Positions 35,050 to 44,045 of a stretch of DNA of 64,000 nt are shown here, piece by piece (within the stretch, counting starts at the first letter, position 1; each line of letters opens with the position of its first letter). Below the pieces are notes generated by a model. That model did not search any database. It was not told the DNA's origin and saw nothing but the letters and a program-made list of their open reading frames with translations. Source of the DNA: Nodosilinea sp. LEGE 06152 (lineage in GTDB: Bacteria; Cyanobacteriota; Cyanobacteriia; Phormidesmidales; Phormidesmidaceae); NCBI RefSeq assembly GCF_015207525.1, contig NZ_JADEWR010000013.1, positions 54,631 through 118,630 on the forward strand. The letters are read 5' to 3'. The position numbers and the translations under genes are program-made.

Positions 35050-36978
35050 ATGAACTTTTTTGAGCACCAAGACCAGGCCCGTCGCAACACCACCAAGCTG
35101 CTGGTGCTGTTTGGGCTATCGATCGCCGTCATAATTCTGGCTTTTTACGGGGTTGCGATCGCCCTTCTCACCGCCGAAGCCACTGGCCCCGTCGCACTTT
35201 GGCGACTCGGAGTCCTGTTCTGGGTCGCCAGCGGTACCGTGGCTTTTATGGCCGTGGGCAGCTCCGTCAAAATGGCCCAGCTCAGCCAGGGGGGCCACAG
35301 CGTTGCCCGGGGGCTAGGCGGACGGCAGCTCGATCCGCTGACCACAGACCCCACCGAGCAGCGCCTCGTCAACGTCGTCAGCGAGATGGCCCTGGCTTCG
35401 GGCACCCCGATTCCGGCGATTTATTTGCTCGACGACGAGCCGGGCATCAACGCCTTTGCCGCAGGCTATACCCCCAGCAATGCCGTGATTGGCGTTACCC
35501 AGGGCTGCCTGGAGCAGCTTAGCCGGGACGAGCTGCAGGGCGTGATTGGCCACGAGTTTAGCCACATCCTCAACGGCGATATGGGCCTCAACCTCAAGCT
35601 GATTGGGGTCATCCACGGGCTGCTGCTGATCTACATTACCGGGCGCATGATTTTGCGCCTGGGCTACTGCTTCGATGGCTCGTCGCGCCGCTCGAAGGAT
35701 GACAAAGGCAGTGGGGCGATTCTCGCAGCGGCTCTGGCCATGCTGGTCATCGGCTACCTGGGCGTGCTGGGGGGGCGGTTAATCAAGAGCGCGGTATCCC
35801 GCGAGCGCGAGTTTTTGGCCGATGCGGCGGCGGTGCAGTACACCCGCAACCCCGAGGGAATTGCCGGAGCGCTGCGCAAAATCGGGCAACTCTCGGCGGG
35901 GTCTACGGTGAGTTCACCGATGGCTGAAACCGCCAGTCACTTGTTTTTTGGTGAAGCCAACGGTACCCTTTCGTTTTTGGGTGGGTGGTTTGCCACCCAC
36001 CCGCCCCTGCGTGAGCGGCTGCGGCGCTTGGGTCAAGTACCTGTTGCAGGGGCCTCCCTGGTAGAGGTTTTGTCAACCTCGTCAACCGCCGCAGAGTCGC
36101 TGGTGATGGGGCTACAGGGAAGTACGAAAACCGCCGTCCGGCAGGAGGCTACCGCGATCGCTTCCCCCTCGGCGGGTCAGTTCATCACCGCCCTGGGCAC
36201 CACCGATGCGCAACGGCTCACCCAGGTGCGATCGCTGCTTACCCAGCTACCTCCCGCGGTCAAAGCCGCCCTCCAGGAGCCCAGCAGCGCCGCCGACCTG
36301 GTGTACGCCCTGCTGGTGCGCACCAAGCCCGCCCGGCAAGCTCAGCAAATCGAGTATTTGACCGCCACCTATGGCCCCGACTGTAAACAGCGAGTTGGGC
36401 AGCTTTATAACTACGTTCGCGCTTTGGCACCAGGGCAAGATCTGCTGCTGCTAGAGGCGCTGATCCCCGCCCTCAAGCAGCTCGATCCGGAGGCGGGGCA
36501 GCAGTTTATGCAGACGGCCCGAGCCCTCAGCCAGCCCGGCGGCCAGCTGTTGCTAGCCAACTACCCGCTGCAGCTCATTCTGCGCAAACGGCTATCTGAC
36601 GGCTCGGCCCAGTCTACCGGAACGACGACCGACACCCTGAGCGATCGCTGGGGCGATGCCCTCACGCTGCTGGCGCTGCTGGCTCGAGCTGGTCACACTC
36701 GCCCTGAAGATGCCCTCTACGCCCTGAAGCTAGGCCTTTCGCAACTGCCAGGAGCCCAAAAGCAGCCCTCTCCTAACCAGCTGCCCTCCATCAGCAGTGC
36801 CGACATCAACGCGAGCCTGGGTCGACTAGAGCAGATCAGCCCCAAACTCAAGCAGGCCATAGTCGACGCCTGTGCCCACACCGTGCTGGCCGACAACAAC
36901 GTTACCCCCGCCGAGATGGGCCTGCTGCGTGCCGTAGTCATCACCCTGGACTGTCCTGCCCCGCCCTTTCTTAAATAA
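35050..36978 (+). CDS. M48 family membrane metalloprotease, long HtpX-like form
   Basis: The 642-residue protein has two N-terminal membrane helices, the zinc motif HEFSH near residue 177 (GVIGHEFSHILNGD), further helices and the third zinc ligand Glu in SREREFLADAAAV. This part (1-330) is HtpX-like. The remaining ~310 residues are an added helical domain not found in E. coli HtpX (about 290 residues). The family degrades damaged membrane proteins. It is in an operon with lemA. The added domain's role is unknown. Confidence 0.88.
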   Translation: MNFFEHQDQARRNTTKLLVLFGLSIAVIILAFYGVAIALLTAEATGPVALWRLGVLFWVASGTVAFMAVGSSVKMAQLSQGGHSVARGLGGRQLDPLTTDPTEQRLVNVVSEMALASGTPIPAIYLLDDEPGINAFAAGYTPSNAVIGVTQGCLEQLSRDELQGVIGHEFSHILNGDMGLNLKLIGVIHGLLLIYITGRMILRLGYCFDGSSRRSKDDKGSGAILAAALAMLVIGYLGVLGGRLIKSAVSREREFLADAAAVQYTRNPEGIAGALRKIGQLSAGSTVSSPMAETASHLFFGEANGTLSFLGGWFATHPPLRERLRRLGQVPVAGASLVEVLSTSSTAAESLVMGLQGSTKTAVRQEATAIASPSAGQFITALGTTDAQRLTQVRSLLTQLPPAVKAALQEPSSAADLVYALLVRTKPARQAQQIEYLTATYGPDCKQRVGQLYNYVRALAPGQDLLLLEALIPALKQLDPEAGQQFMQTARALSQPGGQLLLANYPLQLILRKRLSDGSAQSTGTTTDTLSDRWGDALTLLALLARAGHTRPEDALYALKLGLSQLPGAQKQPSPNQLPSISSADINASLGRLEQISPKLKQAIVDACAHTVLADNNVTPAEMGLLRAVVITLDCPAPPFLK

Positions 36979-37011
36979 CGCCAGCTTCCTTGTCGTCCTC
37001 CGGAAAACCTC

Positions 37012-37020
37012 TGCTACAAT
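37012..37020 (+). promoter_or_regulatory. Extended -10 promoter of rpmB
   Basis: TGCTACAAT is an extended -10 element (TGN plus TACAAT) 48 bp before the rpmB ATG. A weak -35 (TTGTCG at 36990-36995) has a long 19-bp spacer, which an extended -10 can tolerate. Confidence 0.55.
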
Positions 37021-37067
37021 TAGAAGCTGCGCTATTGTGCCGTTTGATTACCGTCGGAGAATAACCC

Positions 37068-37304
37068 ATGGCCCGTCATTGTGAACTGACCGGAAAGAAA
37101 GCAAACAACGCCTTTTCGATCTCCCACTCCCACCGTCGCACCAAGCGTCTGCAGGAGGCCAATCTGCAGGAGAAGCGGGTGTGGTGGCCCCAGGGCAAGC
37201 GCTGGGTCAAGCTGCGCCTGTCGACTAAAGCCATCAAAACCCTGCAGTCTAAGGGTCTCGATGCCATGGCTAAAGAAGCCGGCATCAATCTCAACAAGTA
37301 TTAA
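37068..37304 (+). CDS. rpmB: 50S ribosomal protein L28
   Basis: The 78-residue protein opens [27 protein letters not shown] and matches L28 over its length. It lacks the two Cys pairs of zinc-binding L28 forms apart from the single N-terminal Cys, as in other cyanobacteria. Single gene with its own promoter. Confidence 0.96.
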   Translation: MARHCELTGKKANNAFSISHSHRRTKRLQEANLQEKRVWWPQGKRWVKLRLSTKAIKTLQSKGLDAMAKEAGINLNKY

Positions 37305-37321
37305 ATCTGGCGTTTAGCCAG

Positions 37322-38185
37322 CTAGCTTCGGCGGCGCAGTAGCGCCAGCCCCGCCGCCACAATACCAAAAGCAAAGGCCGTGCCTGGTTCAGGTACGGCC
37401 TTTGACGTAGCCTGGCGCTGTACCTCCATCAAAAATTTAAACACCACCGACTCGCCAGGGGCCAGGCCACGATCAAACTGAAAGGCAGCGGTGGCATCGC
37501 CGACAAAGGGACCGGAGTTCGGTTGCAGCCCAGTGGCGGGAGAATTGTATAGCTGGGCCAGCAGCTGACCGTAGGGACTAATCTGCACCGCGGTTGGCAC
37601 CTGGTCGACGCTGATGGTGGCGAGGGCACCGCTAGAGTCGGTTTGTGTGAAGGTGTTGTTTGAGAAGGAGGCAGTGTCGTTGTCGAGTACGCCATCGAAC
37701 TGAAGGTCGTAGTCGATGTACTTAAACAGGCTGACGTCGAGCCAGTCGGTACCGGTATTGGTGAGGGTAATTGTTTCCTGCCGAGCAGCGCGGTAGCTGC
37801 CCGGCACGTTCCCCAGCAGCACAGAGTCGATTGAAAAGTTGAGGTTGGCTCCAAAGGTAGAGAAGGTGGCGCTCAGACGGTTGGTAGCGGGCTGGCTAAA
37901 CGCGATTGATCGCAGGTCTTCAAGCCTCAGTTCACGCGGCGCAGCGCTGTTGCCGAGATTGAGAAAATACAGATCGGTAAATATCGTCTCGACACCGTCT
38001 ACCAGCCACGATTGGTCTTCGCTAAAACGCAGCAGATCAACTTGGTAGGTTGAGTTGCCGTCGACTAGCTCGATTAGCCCTGGGGGCAGTGGGTCTGCGG
38101 CTACGGCCAGCCCTGGGGCTACGACCGTAGCCAGGGCCACCGTCAACCCTAGAGTGGGTAGGGTAATTGCAGACCAGTATTGCAT
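37322..38185 (-). CDS. PEP-CTERM sorted exported protein
   Basis: The 287-residue protein (ATG 38185; the frame extends 23 codons upstream) has a signal peptide, a beta-rich body and a C-terminal PEP-CTERM signal: VPEPGT, a hydrophobic helix (AFAFGIVAAGLALL) and terminal RRRS. Such proteins are thought to be processed by exosortase and delivered to the cell surface or matrix. The body has no recognised domain. Convergent with rpmB (17-bp gap). Confidence 0.8.
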   Translation of the reverse strand: MQYWSAITLPTLGLTVALATVVAPGLAVAADPLPPGLIELVDGNSTYQVDLLRFSEDQSWLVDGVETIFTDLYFLNLGNSAAPRELRLEDLRSIAFSQPATNRLSATFSTFGANLNFSIDSVLLGNVPGSYRAARQETITLTNTGTDWLDVSLFKYIDYDLQFDGVLDNDTASFSNNTFTQTDSSGALATISVDQVPTAVQISPYGQLLAQLYNSPATGLQPNSGPFVGDATAAFQFDRGLAPGESVVFKFLMEVQRQATSKAVPEPGTAFAFGIVAAGLALLRRRS

Positions 38186-38544
38186 GGGAGTACAGAAGGG
38201 AGCAGTGGGAGGTGAGAGCAGGTCTGGCCGCTGGCCTAGGGATGGCAGTGGCAAACTGCCGCGATCGCACAGCGCACGCTACCCATAGACTAGTCGGGCC
38301 GCCCCGGCTTTGGAATCCGATACCTCAGGGTATTTACGGAATCCTTAAGCAAACTTTACCCATCCTAGGGTGAAGCGACTGCTCTTAGGAAACCGAAAAC
38401 TGAGCTTTTGCGGCTCGTAGCGGCTCATAATTTATCCAGGTCAGCCAGAACTAAACTATTTCAAGCCCCGCCAAAGCAGTAACGTAGACCCAGGGATAAG
38501 CTTAAGTGTTCCTGCAGTATGAGTACCCGCCTGCTGGTTTACCG
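38186..38544. other. Divergent spacer between the PEP-CTERM and CDF genes
   Basis: This 359-bp region has no convincing gene. It holds a short palindrome TACCTCAGGGTA near 38321, and an 8-bp inverted repeat CTTTACCC/GGGTGAAG (one G-U equivalent) close by. A CATAAT hexamer at 38426-38431 is a weak -10 candidate for the CDF gene. Confidence 0.4.
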
Positions 38545-39453
38545 ATGACCGTTCGCCCCCCCATTTCTACCCTCGACCATCGCCGGGCCGTGCAGCGGGT
38601 ATTGTTGGTTACCCTGGCCCTCAATCTAACGGTGGTAGGGCTCAAGGCTACGGTAGGTTGGCTGACGGGGTCGCTGAGTTTGCTGGCCGACGCGCTCCAC
38701 AGCGTTACCGATAGCGCCAACAATGTGCTGGGCCTGACCACCAATCGCCTGGCCGATCCCCAGCCCGATCGCGATCATCCCTATGGCCACCAAAAATTTG
38801 AGGCGATCGGGGCCCTGGGCGTGGCGGCCTTTCTGGGCATTGCCTGTTTTGAAATTCTCAAAAGTGCCGTAGAGCGCGTTATTTCAGGGGGTAACCCGGT
38901 CACCATGAGCGCCACCGCCTTGTGGATTATGCTCGTTGTGCTGGGCATCAATGTTTTTGTCGCTTTTTACGAGCGGCGGGTGGGGCAGACGCTCAACAGC
39001 AAAATTTTGGTGGCCGACGCCCGCCACACCATGAGCGACATTTGGACCACCATCGTCGTATTGGCGGGGCTGATTGGCGTATGGCAAGGGCTGGACTGGC
39101 TAGATGTGGCCCTGGCGTTTCCGGTAGCGCTGCTGGTGTTTAAGAGCGGGTGGGAAGTGCTGCGCGAAAACCTGCCCTGGCTGGTCGATGAAATGGCGAT
39201 CGCCCCCGAGGCCATTCACGCCCAGGTCATGCAGGTGCCCGGTGTGGTCAACTGCCACAGCATTGCCTCACGGGGGCTGCTGGGGCGACAGGTGTTTATT
39301 GACATGCACCTGATAGTCAAACCCACCGATTTGCGGGCCGCCCACACCGTCACCGAAGCGGTTGAAGACCGCCTAGAGCAGATCTATGGCCCAGCCCGAA
39401 TTACCATTCACGTCGAGCCCCGCGAGTACACCGAGGAGGAGATTACCTATTAG
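38545..39453 (+). CDS. Cation diffusion facilitator (CDF) transporter
   Basis: The 302-residue protein (ATG 38545; an in-frame GTG at 38506 is less likely) has six membrane helices with metal-site segments ADALHSVTDSANN in helix 2 and ADARHTMSDIWTT in helix 5, and a cytoplasmic C-terminal domain. Both sites have an HxxxD pair. CDF pumps export Zn2+, Fe2+, Co2+ or Mn2+ in exchange for protons; the metal cannot be fixed from these residues alone. Confidence 0.9.
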   Translation: MTVRPPISTLDHRRAVQRVLLVTLALNLTVVGLKATVGWLTGSLSLLADALHSVTDSANNVLGLTTNRLADPQPDRDHPYGHQKFEAIGALGVAAFLGIACFEILKSAVERVISGGNPVTMSATALWIMLVVLGINVFVAFYERRVGQTLNSKILVADARHTMSDIWTTIVVLAGLIGVWQGLDWLDVALAFPVALLVFKSGWEVLRENLPWLVDEMAIAPEAIHAQVMQVPGVVNCHSIASRGLLGRQVFIDMHLIVKPTDLRAAHTVTEAVEDRLEQIYGPARITIHVEPREYTEEEITY

Positions 39454-39592
39454 GTAAATAGCAATTCGGCAAAGCAAACATGACTATTCACGAACTCTAG
39501 GCTCCTCCGTAAAGGCGGGGCAGATTCATCCTGAGCGTTGACAGATTACACTGGTAAAGGGGCAAATGCCTTGATCCCGTTGCGAACCATCT

Positions 39593-40447
39593 ATGAACTT
39601 TTTGACCAATCTGATTCCCGGTCGAGCCGACCAGGCGACCCTGCCCAAGCGCAGCCGCCGGGTGCGGGGGGTAGAGCTAAAAAGCGAAGCTGAGCTGGAG
39701 ATTATGCGCGGGGCAGCTCGCATTGTAGCCACGGTGCTAAAAGAGATCGAGGCGCTGGTACAGCCGGGTATGACCACCGCCGACCTCGATGCCCATGCCG
39801 AAACCCGCATTCGTGAGCTGGGCGCAACCCCTAGCTTTAAGGGTTACCACGGTTTTCCGGCCTCGATTTGCGCCTGTATCAATGACCAGGTGGTACATGG
39901 CATCCCCAATCGGCGTCAGGTGATTCGTCGGGGCGACCTGCTCAAGGTCGATACCGGGGCCTACTTCAACGGCTTCCACGGCGACTCGTGCATCACCATC
40001 GCGGTAGGCGAGGTATCGGCCCAGGCCAAGCAGCTGATGACGGCAGCCGAGGCGGCTCTCTACGCGGGCATTGCCCAGGTCAAACCCGGCAACACACTGC
40101 TGGACATTGCCGGTGCGATCGAAGACTGCGTCGCCAGCTACGGTTTTGCCGTCGTAGAAGACTTTACTGGCCACGGGGTAGGCCGCAACCTGCACGAAGC
40201 ACCTTCGGTGTTTAATTTTCGCACCCGACAGTTGCCCAACATGAAACTGCGGCCCGGCATGACGCTGGCGATCGAGCCTATTCTCAACGCTGGCTCAAAG
40301 CAAACCCGCACCCTAAAAGACCAGTGGACGGTGGTAACGGTCGACCGCTCGCTGTCGGCCCAGTTTGAGCACACAGTCTTGGTCGGCGAAACCGGCTATG
40401 AGATTTTGACCGATCGCAACCAGGTGCCCCTGGTGCTGGCCTCCTAG
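39593..40447 (+). CDS. map: Methionine aminopeptidase type I
   Basis: The 284-residue protein has the pita-bread fold metal ligands: Asp in [14 protein letters not shown] (two), His in [12 protein letters not shown] and Glu in LAIEPIL and near EHTVLV. It removes N-terminal Met co-translationally. About 25 residues precede the catalytic domain ([20 protein letters not shown]), a modest extension. The TAG stop (40445-40447) lies in the first CTAG of the adjacent repeat element. Confidence 0.95.
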   Translation: MNFLTNLIPGRADQATLPKRSRRVRGVELKSEAELEIMRGAARIVATVLKEIEALVQPGMTTADLDAHAETRIRELGATPSFKGYHGFPASICACINDQVVHGIPNRRQVIRRGDLLKVDTGAYFNGFHGDSCITIAVGEVSAQAKQLMTAAEAALYAGIAQVKPGNTLLDIAGAIEDCVASYGFAVVEDFTGHGVGRNLHEAPSVFNFRTRQLPNMKLRPGMTLAIEPILNAGSKQTRTLKDQWTVVTVDRSLSAQFEHTVLVGETGYEILTDRNQVPLVLAS

Positions 40448-40573
40448 GGCGTGTCATCAACTATGGCCAAAAGCCGAGTATGTCAAGCCTTGCCACGCCC
40501 GACCCCAAGAACAGGCTAGGGGCTGTAAACCTTGATTTTGGGCATTTAGCAGCTAATTGATGACGGCCCCTAG
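40444..40573 (+). repeat. MITE-like CTAG-ended element, copy A
   Basis: 130 bp bounded by CTAG, with ends CTAGGGCGTGTCATCAA and TTGATGACGGCCCCTAG. An internal GCTAGGGGCTGTAAACC block pairs with the right end, so the right half can fold by itself. About nine in ten positions agree with the copy at 55140. It separates map from the TonB-like gene at 40578 and supplies the map stop codon. Confidence 0.85.
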
Positions 40574-40577
40574 GGCT

Positions 40578-41564
40578 TTAGGCCTCTGAGTTGGGGTCAA
40601 GACAGGGGCGAGGGCCATAGTCAACAGTGGTTTCGACCGTTAGCACGTAGGCTTTTGGGCCATCGGCTGGAGGGAAGGTGTGGTTTTGAATCTCCTGCAG
40701 GGCCTTGCGATCGAGGGCACCATATCCCGAACTCCTTAGCAGAGTAGGCTCGCCTCGCCAGGACCCATCTGGGTTGACCACCGCGCCAATGTTGATTTCT
40801 CCTGGCACGTCGGTCAGGCAAACTCGCTGGGGATAGACGGTCGACAATTCGGTGCGGTTGACCTCGGCAGAGAGATCAGCGAGATCGCTGTCTTGACGGA
40901 TTGCGGCTTCCCACCGCTGCTGATTGGTATTAAACGCCTCACGGGTCACGGCGGCGGCATTGAAGGCAAAGCGGTTTTGAATTGATTCTGCTGCTTGGTC
41001 AACTTGGGCTTGGGGCAGGTCGAGGGCGGCAACGTGAGCCAGTAACTGTTCTCCCAGGTTGCCATCAAACAAAGGACGGCTGGACGCGTCGGGGGCGGTT
41101 GATGCGGGGGCGGTTGATGCGGGGGAATCGGGGCTGGCGGGGCGGCTGGACGCAACGGGTTGAGGGGCTGAGCCGGACTGGGTTTGAGGCTGCGATTGGG
41201 CCTGCGGCCGGGGCTGTGCTTGGGCCTGAGGTTGAGGCGGCTGCGATCGCGCTCTGGGCACCGTCGCCCGTGGCTGAGGCTGGGGCTGCGGTACAGCCGC
41301 TGGCGCAGTCTGACGTGCCGGAACAGGCGTTGTCGTTGTAGGGGCTGCTGCCGCCTCCAATTCAGGGGCCCCCGCGGGGGGCACTCGGGTAATTGCCACG
41401 CTGTCTTGCTCAGGGTCGGGGGGCGGAATCACCGCATCGCCGCTGGAACCTGCCGGTAGCATTAGCACCAGCCCGTGCAGCCCCAGCGAAGCCAACAGCA
41501 TGGGGGCTAACAGGGTCTGCCACAGGGGTCTAGCGCGATCGGGTGGGGCAAAGCGAGTAGTCAT
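40578..41564 (-). CDS. TonB-like energy-transducer-type protein 1
   Basis: The 328-residue protein has a short cytoplasmic N-terminus, one membrane helix (LWQTLLAPMLLASLGLHGLVLML), a long Pro/Gln/Ala/Thr-rich linker (about 50-180) and a C-terminal domain with GEINIGAVVNPDGSWRGEPTLLRSSGYGALDRKALQEI, which resembles the TonB C-terminal fold. TonB transfers proton-motive-force energy to outer-membrane receptors, but no ExbB/ExbD or receptor gene is nearby. A paralogue follows upstream at 41664. Confidence 0.75.
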   Translation of the reverse strand: MTTRFAPPDRARPLWQTLLAPMLLASLGLHGLVLMLPAGSSGDAVIPPPDPEQDSVAITRVPPAGAPELEAAAAPTTTTPVPARQTAPAAVPQPQPQPRATVPRARSQPPQPQAQAQPRPQAQSQPQTQSGSAPQPVASSRPASPDSPASTAPASTAPDASSRPLFDGNLGEQLLAHVAALDLPQAQVDQAAESIQNRFAFNAAAVTREAFNTNQQRWEAAIRQDSDLADLSAEVNRTELSTVYPQRVCLTDVPGEINIGAVVNPDGSWRGEPTLLRSSGYGALDRKALQEIQNHTFPPADGPKAYVLTVETTVDYGPRPCLDPNSEA

Positions 41565-41663
41565 ACCAAACCAGAGGAGAACGTTATCTTGCTCACTACC
41601 TATTATTCAGCTATAGAGCCAGGACGGCAGGGGTGTCTTCACCAGGCTGCTCGTAAACCTTCG

Positions 41664-42572
41664 CTAACCGGCCCTAGGATCGGTGGCCCAGATAATCACT
41701 AGCCCGGATGCCTGCCGCCCTGGTGCGCCAACCCCAATACCCACCACCGAGACAAACAAATAGGGCTGACCCTCTTGCAGCACCTGAAACAGAGGGCGAT
41801 CGCAATAGCCGCCATCTACCTTACTCACCTGAAACTGCGGTGCTGAAAAGGTGCGAGGAATATCTTCCGTTTCGATAAACTGCACGTTGCGAGTCAGGTA
41901 CCGCAGTGAGGCGGCGTTGGGCAGCAGGCGATAGTCAGCGTCGCTAATTTGGGTGAAAAAGCAGCTCTGCTCAGCAGACGACCATTCACCAATGCCGCCC
42001 CGCGTCAGGTATGCGATCGCCGGAAACGATGTCTCCGTCGAGTCAAAATCGCTCTCTCCAGAACCACGCGTGAGGCGGGTAAGCAGGTCCACCACCTCGT
42101 CGTCGGGCACAGAAGCCGCTGGCTCCTCCGGTGGCGGTGCCGCCGTAAAGGCATCCTCCGCCGGGGGGAGCGGATTGGCCAAGTCGGCGACAGGCAGTGG
42201 AGAACTGGGATAGACCTCGGGAATGACGGGCTGCGTTGGGGCCGCAGGAGCGGCCGCCTGCGGCGGTGGTGGAGCTGTTTCAGCAGCAGGGGGTGGCTCT
42301 ACCGGCTCAGGTGCAGCCTCCGGCAGACTGCTGATACTCAACAAGTCGACGAACTCTTCTTCGGTAGGGGCCTCTTCTGCCGCTGGCTCAGGGCGAGAGG
42401 GCACTGGGGTAAACAGCACCAGCCCGTGCAGCCCCAGGGATAGCCCCAGCAAAGGGGCCACTAAACGTTTGAGCTGGGTGAGGTACTTGGTACCGCGTGG
42501 ACGGGGTCGCTGCGGTTCTGGCAAGTCAACCTCAGCCAGTTGATGCGGTTCAACCGATTCCCTAATCGTCAT
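41664..42572 (-). CDS. TonB-like energy-transducer-type protein 2
   Basis: The 302-residue protein (ATG 42572; the open frame extends further upstream) has the same plan as its neighbour: cytoplasmic start, the membrane helix LLGLSLGLHGLVLF, a Pro/Glu-rich linker and a C-terminal domain. The SLGLHGLVL helix is nearly identical in both, so they are paralogues, but the C-terminal domains have diverged and this one lacks the NPDG motif. It lies 99 bp upstream of the other gene on the same strand. Confidence 0.7.
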   Translation of the reverse strand: MTIRESVEPHQLAEVDLPEPQRPRPRGTKYLTQLKRLVAPLLGLSLGLHGLVLFTPVPSRPEPAAEEAPTEEEFVDLLSISSLPEAAPEPVEPPPAAETAPPPPQAAAPAAPTQPVIPEVYPSSPLPVADLANPLPPAEDAFTAAPPPEEPAASVPDDEVVDLLTRLTRGSGESDFDSTETSFPAIAYLTRGGIGEWSSAEQSCFFTQISDADYRLLPNAASLRYLTRNVQFIETEDIPRTFSAPQFQVSKVDGGYCDRPLFQVLQEGQPYLFVSVVGIGVGAPGRQASGLVIIWATDPRAG

Positions 42573-42757
42573 AGCTTTTGTAGATAATGAGGCGTCAGCG
42601 ACTAACTGTGTTGCGGCAAGGTGTCGCGGGGTGTGCCGTGCAGCGGGATTAGTCGCCGCAAAGCCCCCGGGAATGGCGTTAATTCCCAAGGGCTTTTCGA
42701 GAGCTGAGACAGCTAAAAGCCTGCCTCGAGGAGCGATCGCGGCAAAGCTAGCGCAAC

Positions 42758-43678
42758 TTACAGCTCAGCTAGAATCGACTCGTAGCGCTGCTCAGACAGG
42801 GGCACATAGCCTACCTGAGGCACAATTTCACGGGCGTTATCGAGCATAAACTCAACGAAGGAGCGCACCTCAGGACGGCTCTCCAGACTCTCCTTTTTCA
42901 CGTAAACAAAAATAGGCCGAGACAGGGGAGCGTAGGTGCCATTTTCCACATTCTCAGGGGTGGGTTCAACACCGTTGATCGCCACAGCCTTGAGAGAGTC
43001 CTGGTTCTCCAGGTAGTAAGCCAGACCAAAGTAGCCCAGGGCATTGGCATCGCGAGACACACCCAGCACCAGAATGTTGTCGTCTTCGCTGGCGGTGTAG
43101 TCGGCGCGGCTAGACCCCGATTCACCCATAATTACTTCGGTAAAGTAGTCAAAGGTGCCTGAGTCGGTACCGGGGCCAAACAGGTCAATGGGCGCGTCGG
43201 GCCAGCTGGGGTCAATTTGGTTCCAGCGAGTCACCGTGCCGTCAGCCTCGGGGCTCCACATTTTTTCGAGCTGCTCAACGGTCATAGACTCAGCCCAGGT
43301 ATTCTCTGGGTTGATCACAACTGTCAGCGCATCGGTAGCTACAGGCACTTCGATGTACTCAACCCCACCGGCGGCACAGGCCTCAATCTCAGACGATTTG
43401 ATCGGACGAGATGCCCCGGTAATATCTAGCTCACCAGCACAAAACTTGCTGAAGCCACCGCCCGTACCCGACACTCCAACGGTGACCTGAGCACCACGGT
43501 TTGCGGCCATAAATTCTTCGGCCATGGCTTCACTGATGGGAAAGACCGTGCTAGAGCCGTCGATTTGAATAACTGAATTTTGAGACAACGCGCTGGGAGC
43601 AGCAATGCCCGCTACCACAGCAGTGGTAACTACCCCGGCTAGCGCATAGCGGTTAAACTTCTGTCTATTGAGAACCAT
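42758..43678 (-). CDS. Phosphate-binding periplasmic protein, PstS/SphX-like
   Basis: The 306-residue protein has a signal peptide and the phosphate-binding segments DGSSTVFPISEAMAEEF and VGVSGTGGGFSKFCAGE, with GPGTDSGTFDYF further on. It binds phosphate in the periplasm. SphX is the cyanobacterial version that is transcribed apart from pstSCAB, and here no pstC, pstA or pstB lies next to it, which favours SphX. A Pho-box-like site 85 bp upstream supports phosphate-starvation control. Confidence 0.9.
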   Translation of the reverse strand: MVLNRQKFNRYALAGVVTTAVVAGIAAPSALSQNSVIQIDGSSTVFPISEAMAEEFMAANRGAQVTVGVSGTGGGFSKFCAGELDITGASRPIKSSEIEACAAGGVEYIEVPVATDALTVVINPENTWAESMTVEQLEKMWSPEADGTVTRWNQIDPSWPDAPIDLFGPGTDSGTFDYFTEVIMGESGSSRADYTASEDDNILVLGVSRDANALGYFGLAYYLENQDSLKAVAINGVEPTPENVENGTYAPLSRPIFVYVKKESLESRPEVRSFVEFMLDNAREIVPQVGYVPLSEQRYESILAEL

Positions 43679-43762
43679 ACAACACTCTCCGTGGCGTGCT
43701 AAACACTATCAAATTCGCCATTTGAGAGCGTATAGCCCGAATCCTAAGAAAGCCTAATGCCA

Positions 43763-43792
43763 GCGGTAAGGTTAAGTTTAGAAAAGTTTAAG
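43763..43792 (-). promoter_or_regulatory. Candidate Pho box (SphR/PhoB site) of the phosphate-binding gene
   Basis: On the minus strand three 8-bp units, CTTAAACT, CTAAACTT and CTTACCGC, are spaced 11 bp apart, matching 7, 6 and 5 of the 8 bases of the cyanobacterial Pho-box unit CTTAACCT. The array starts 85 bp before the gene's ATG. Confidence 0.55.
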
Positions 43793-43805
43793 GGGCATTA
43801 ATGTA

Positions 43806-43848
43806 AGAACTCTTATGTCAACATTTGAGTTCTCTATTTGAGTTCTCT
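43806..43848. repeat. Tandem 13-bp repeat with upstream inverted half
   Basis: ATTTGAGTTCTCT occurs twice in tandem at 43823-43848, and the inverse AGAACTC lies at 43806-43812, so two alternative hairpins are possible. It lies between the Pho box and the end of the gene at 44046. Confidence 0.45.
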
Positions 43849-44045
43849 TTTTGGGCATTGGAATGTCTCAGGGCTTTGGAGTAATAAGGCCGTTGTTGGC
43901 CATAAGTCTTGGGCGAAACAAGTGATTTTGCCATTGTCAGAATGCCCTAACGATCCGCTGCTTTGCAATCGACTAGTATTCCTCAGGTATAAACGATTAG
44001 TATCAATCGCCAACGCAGGGCAGCGGCCTTGGCAAGCAGACGCGG

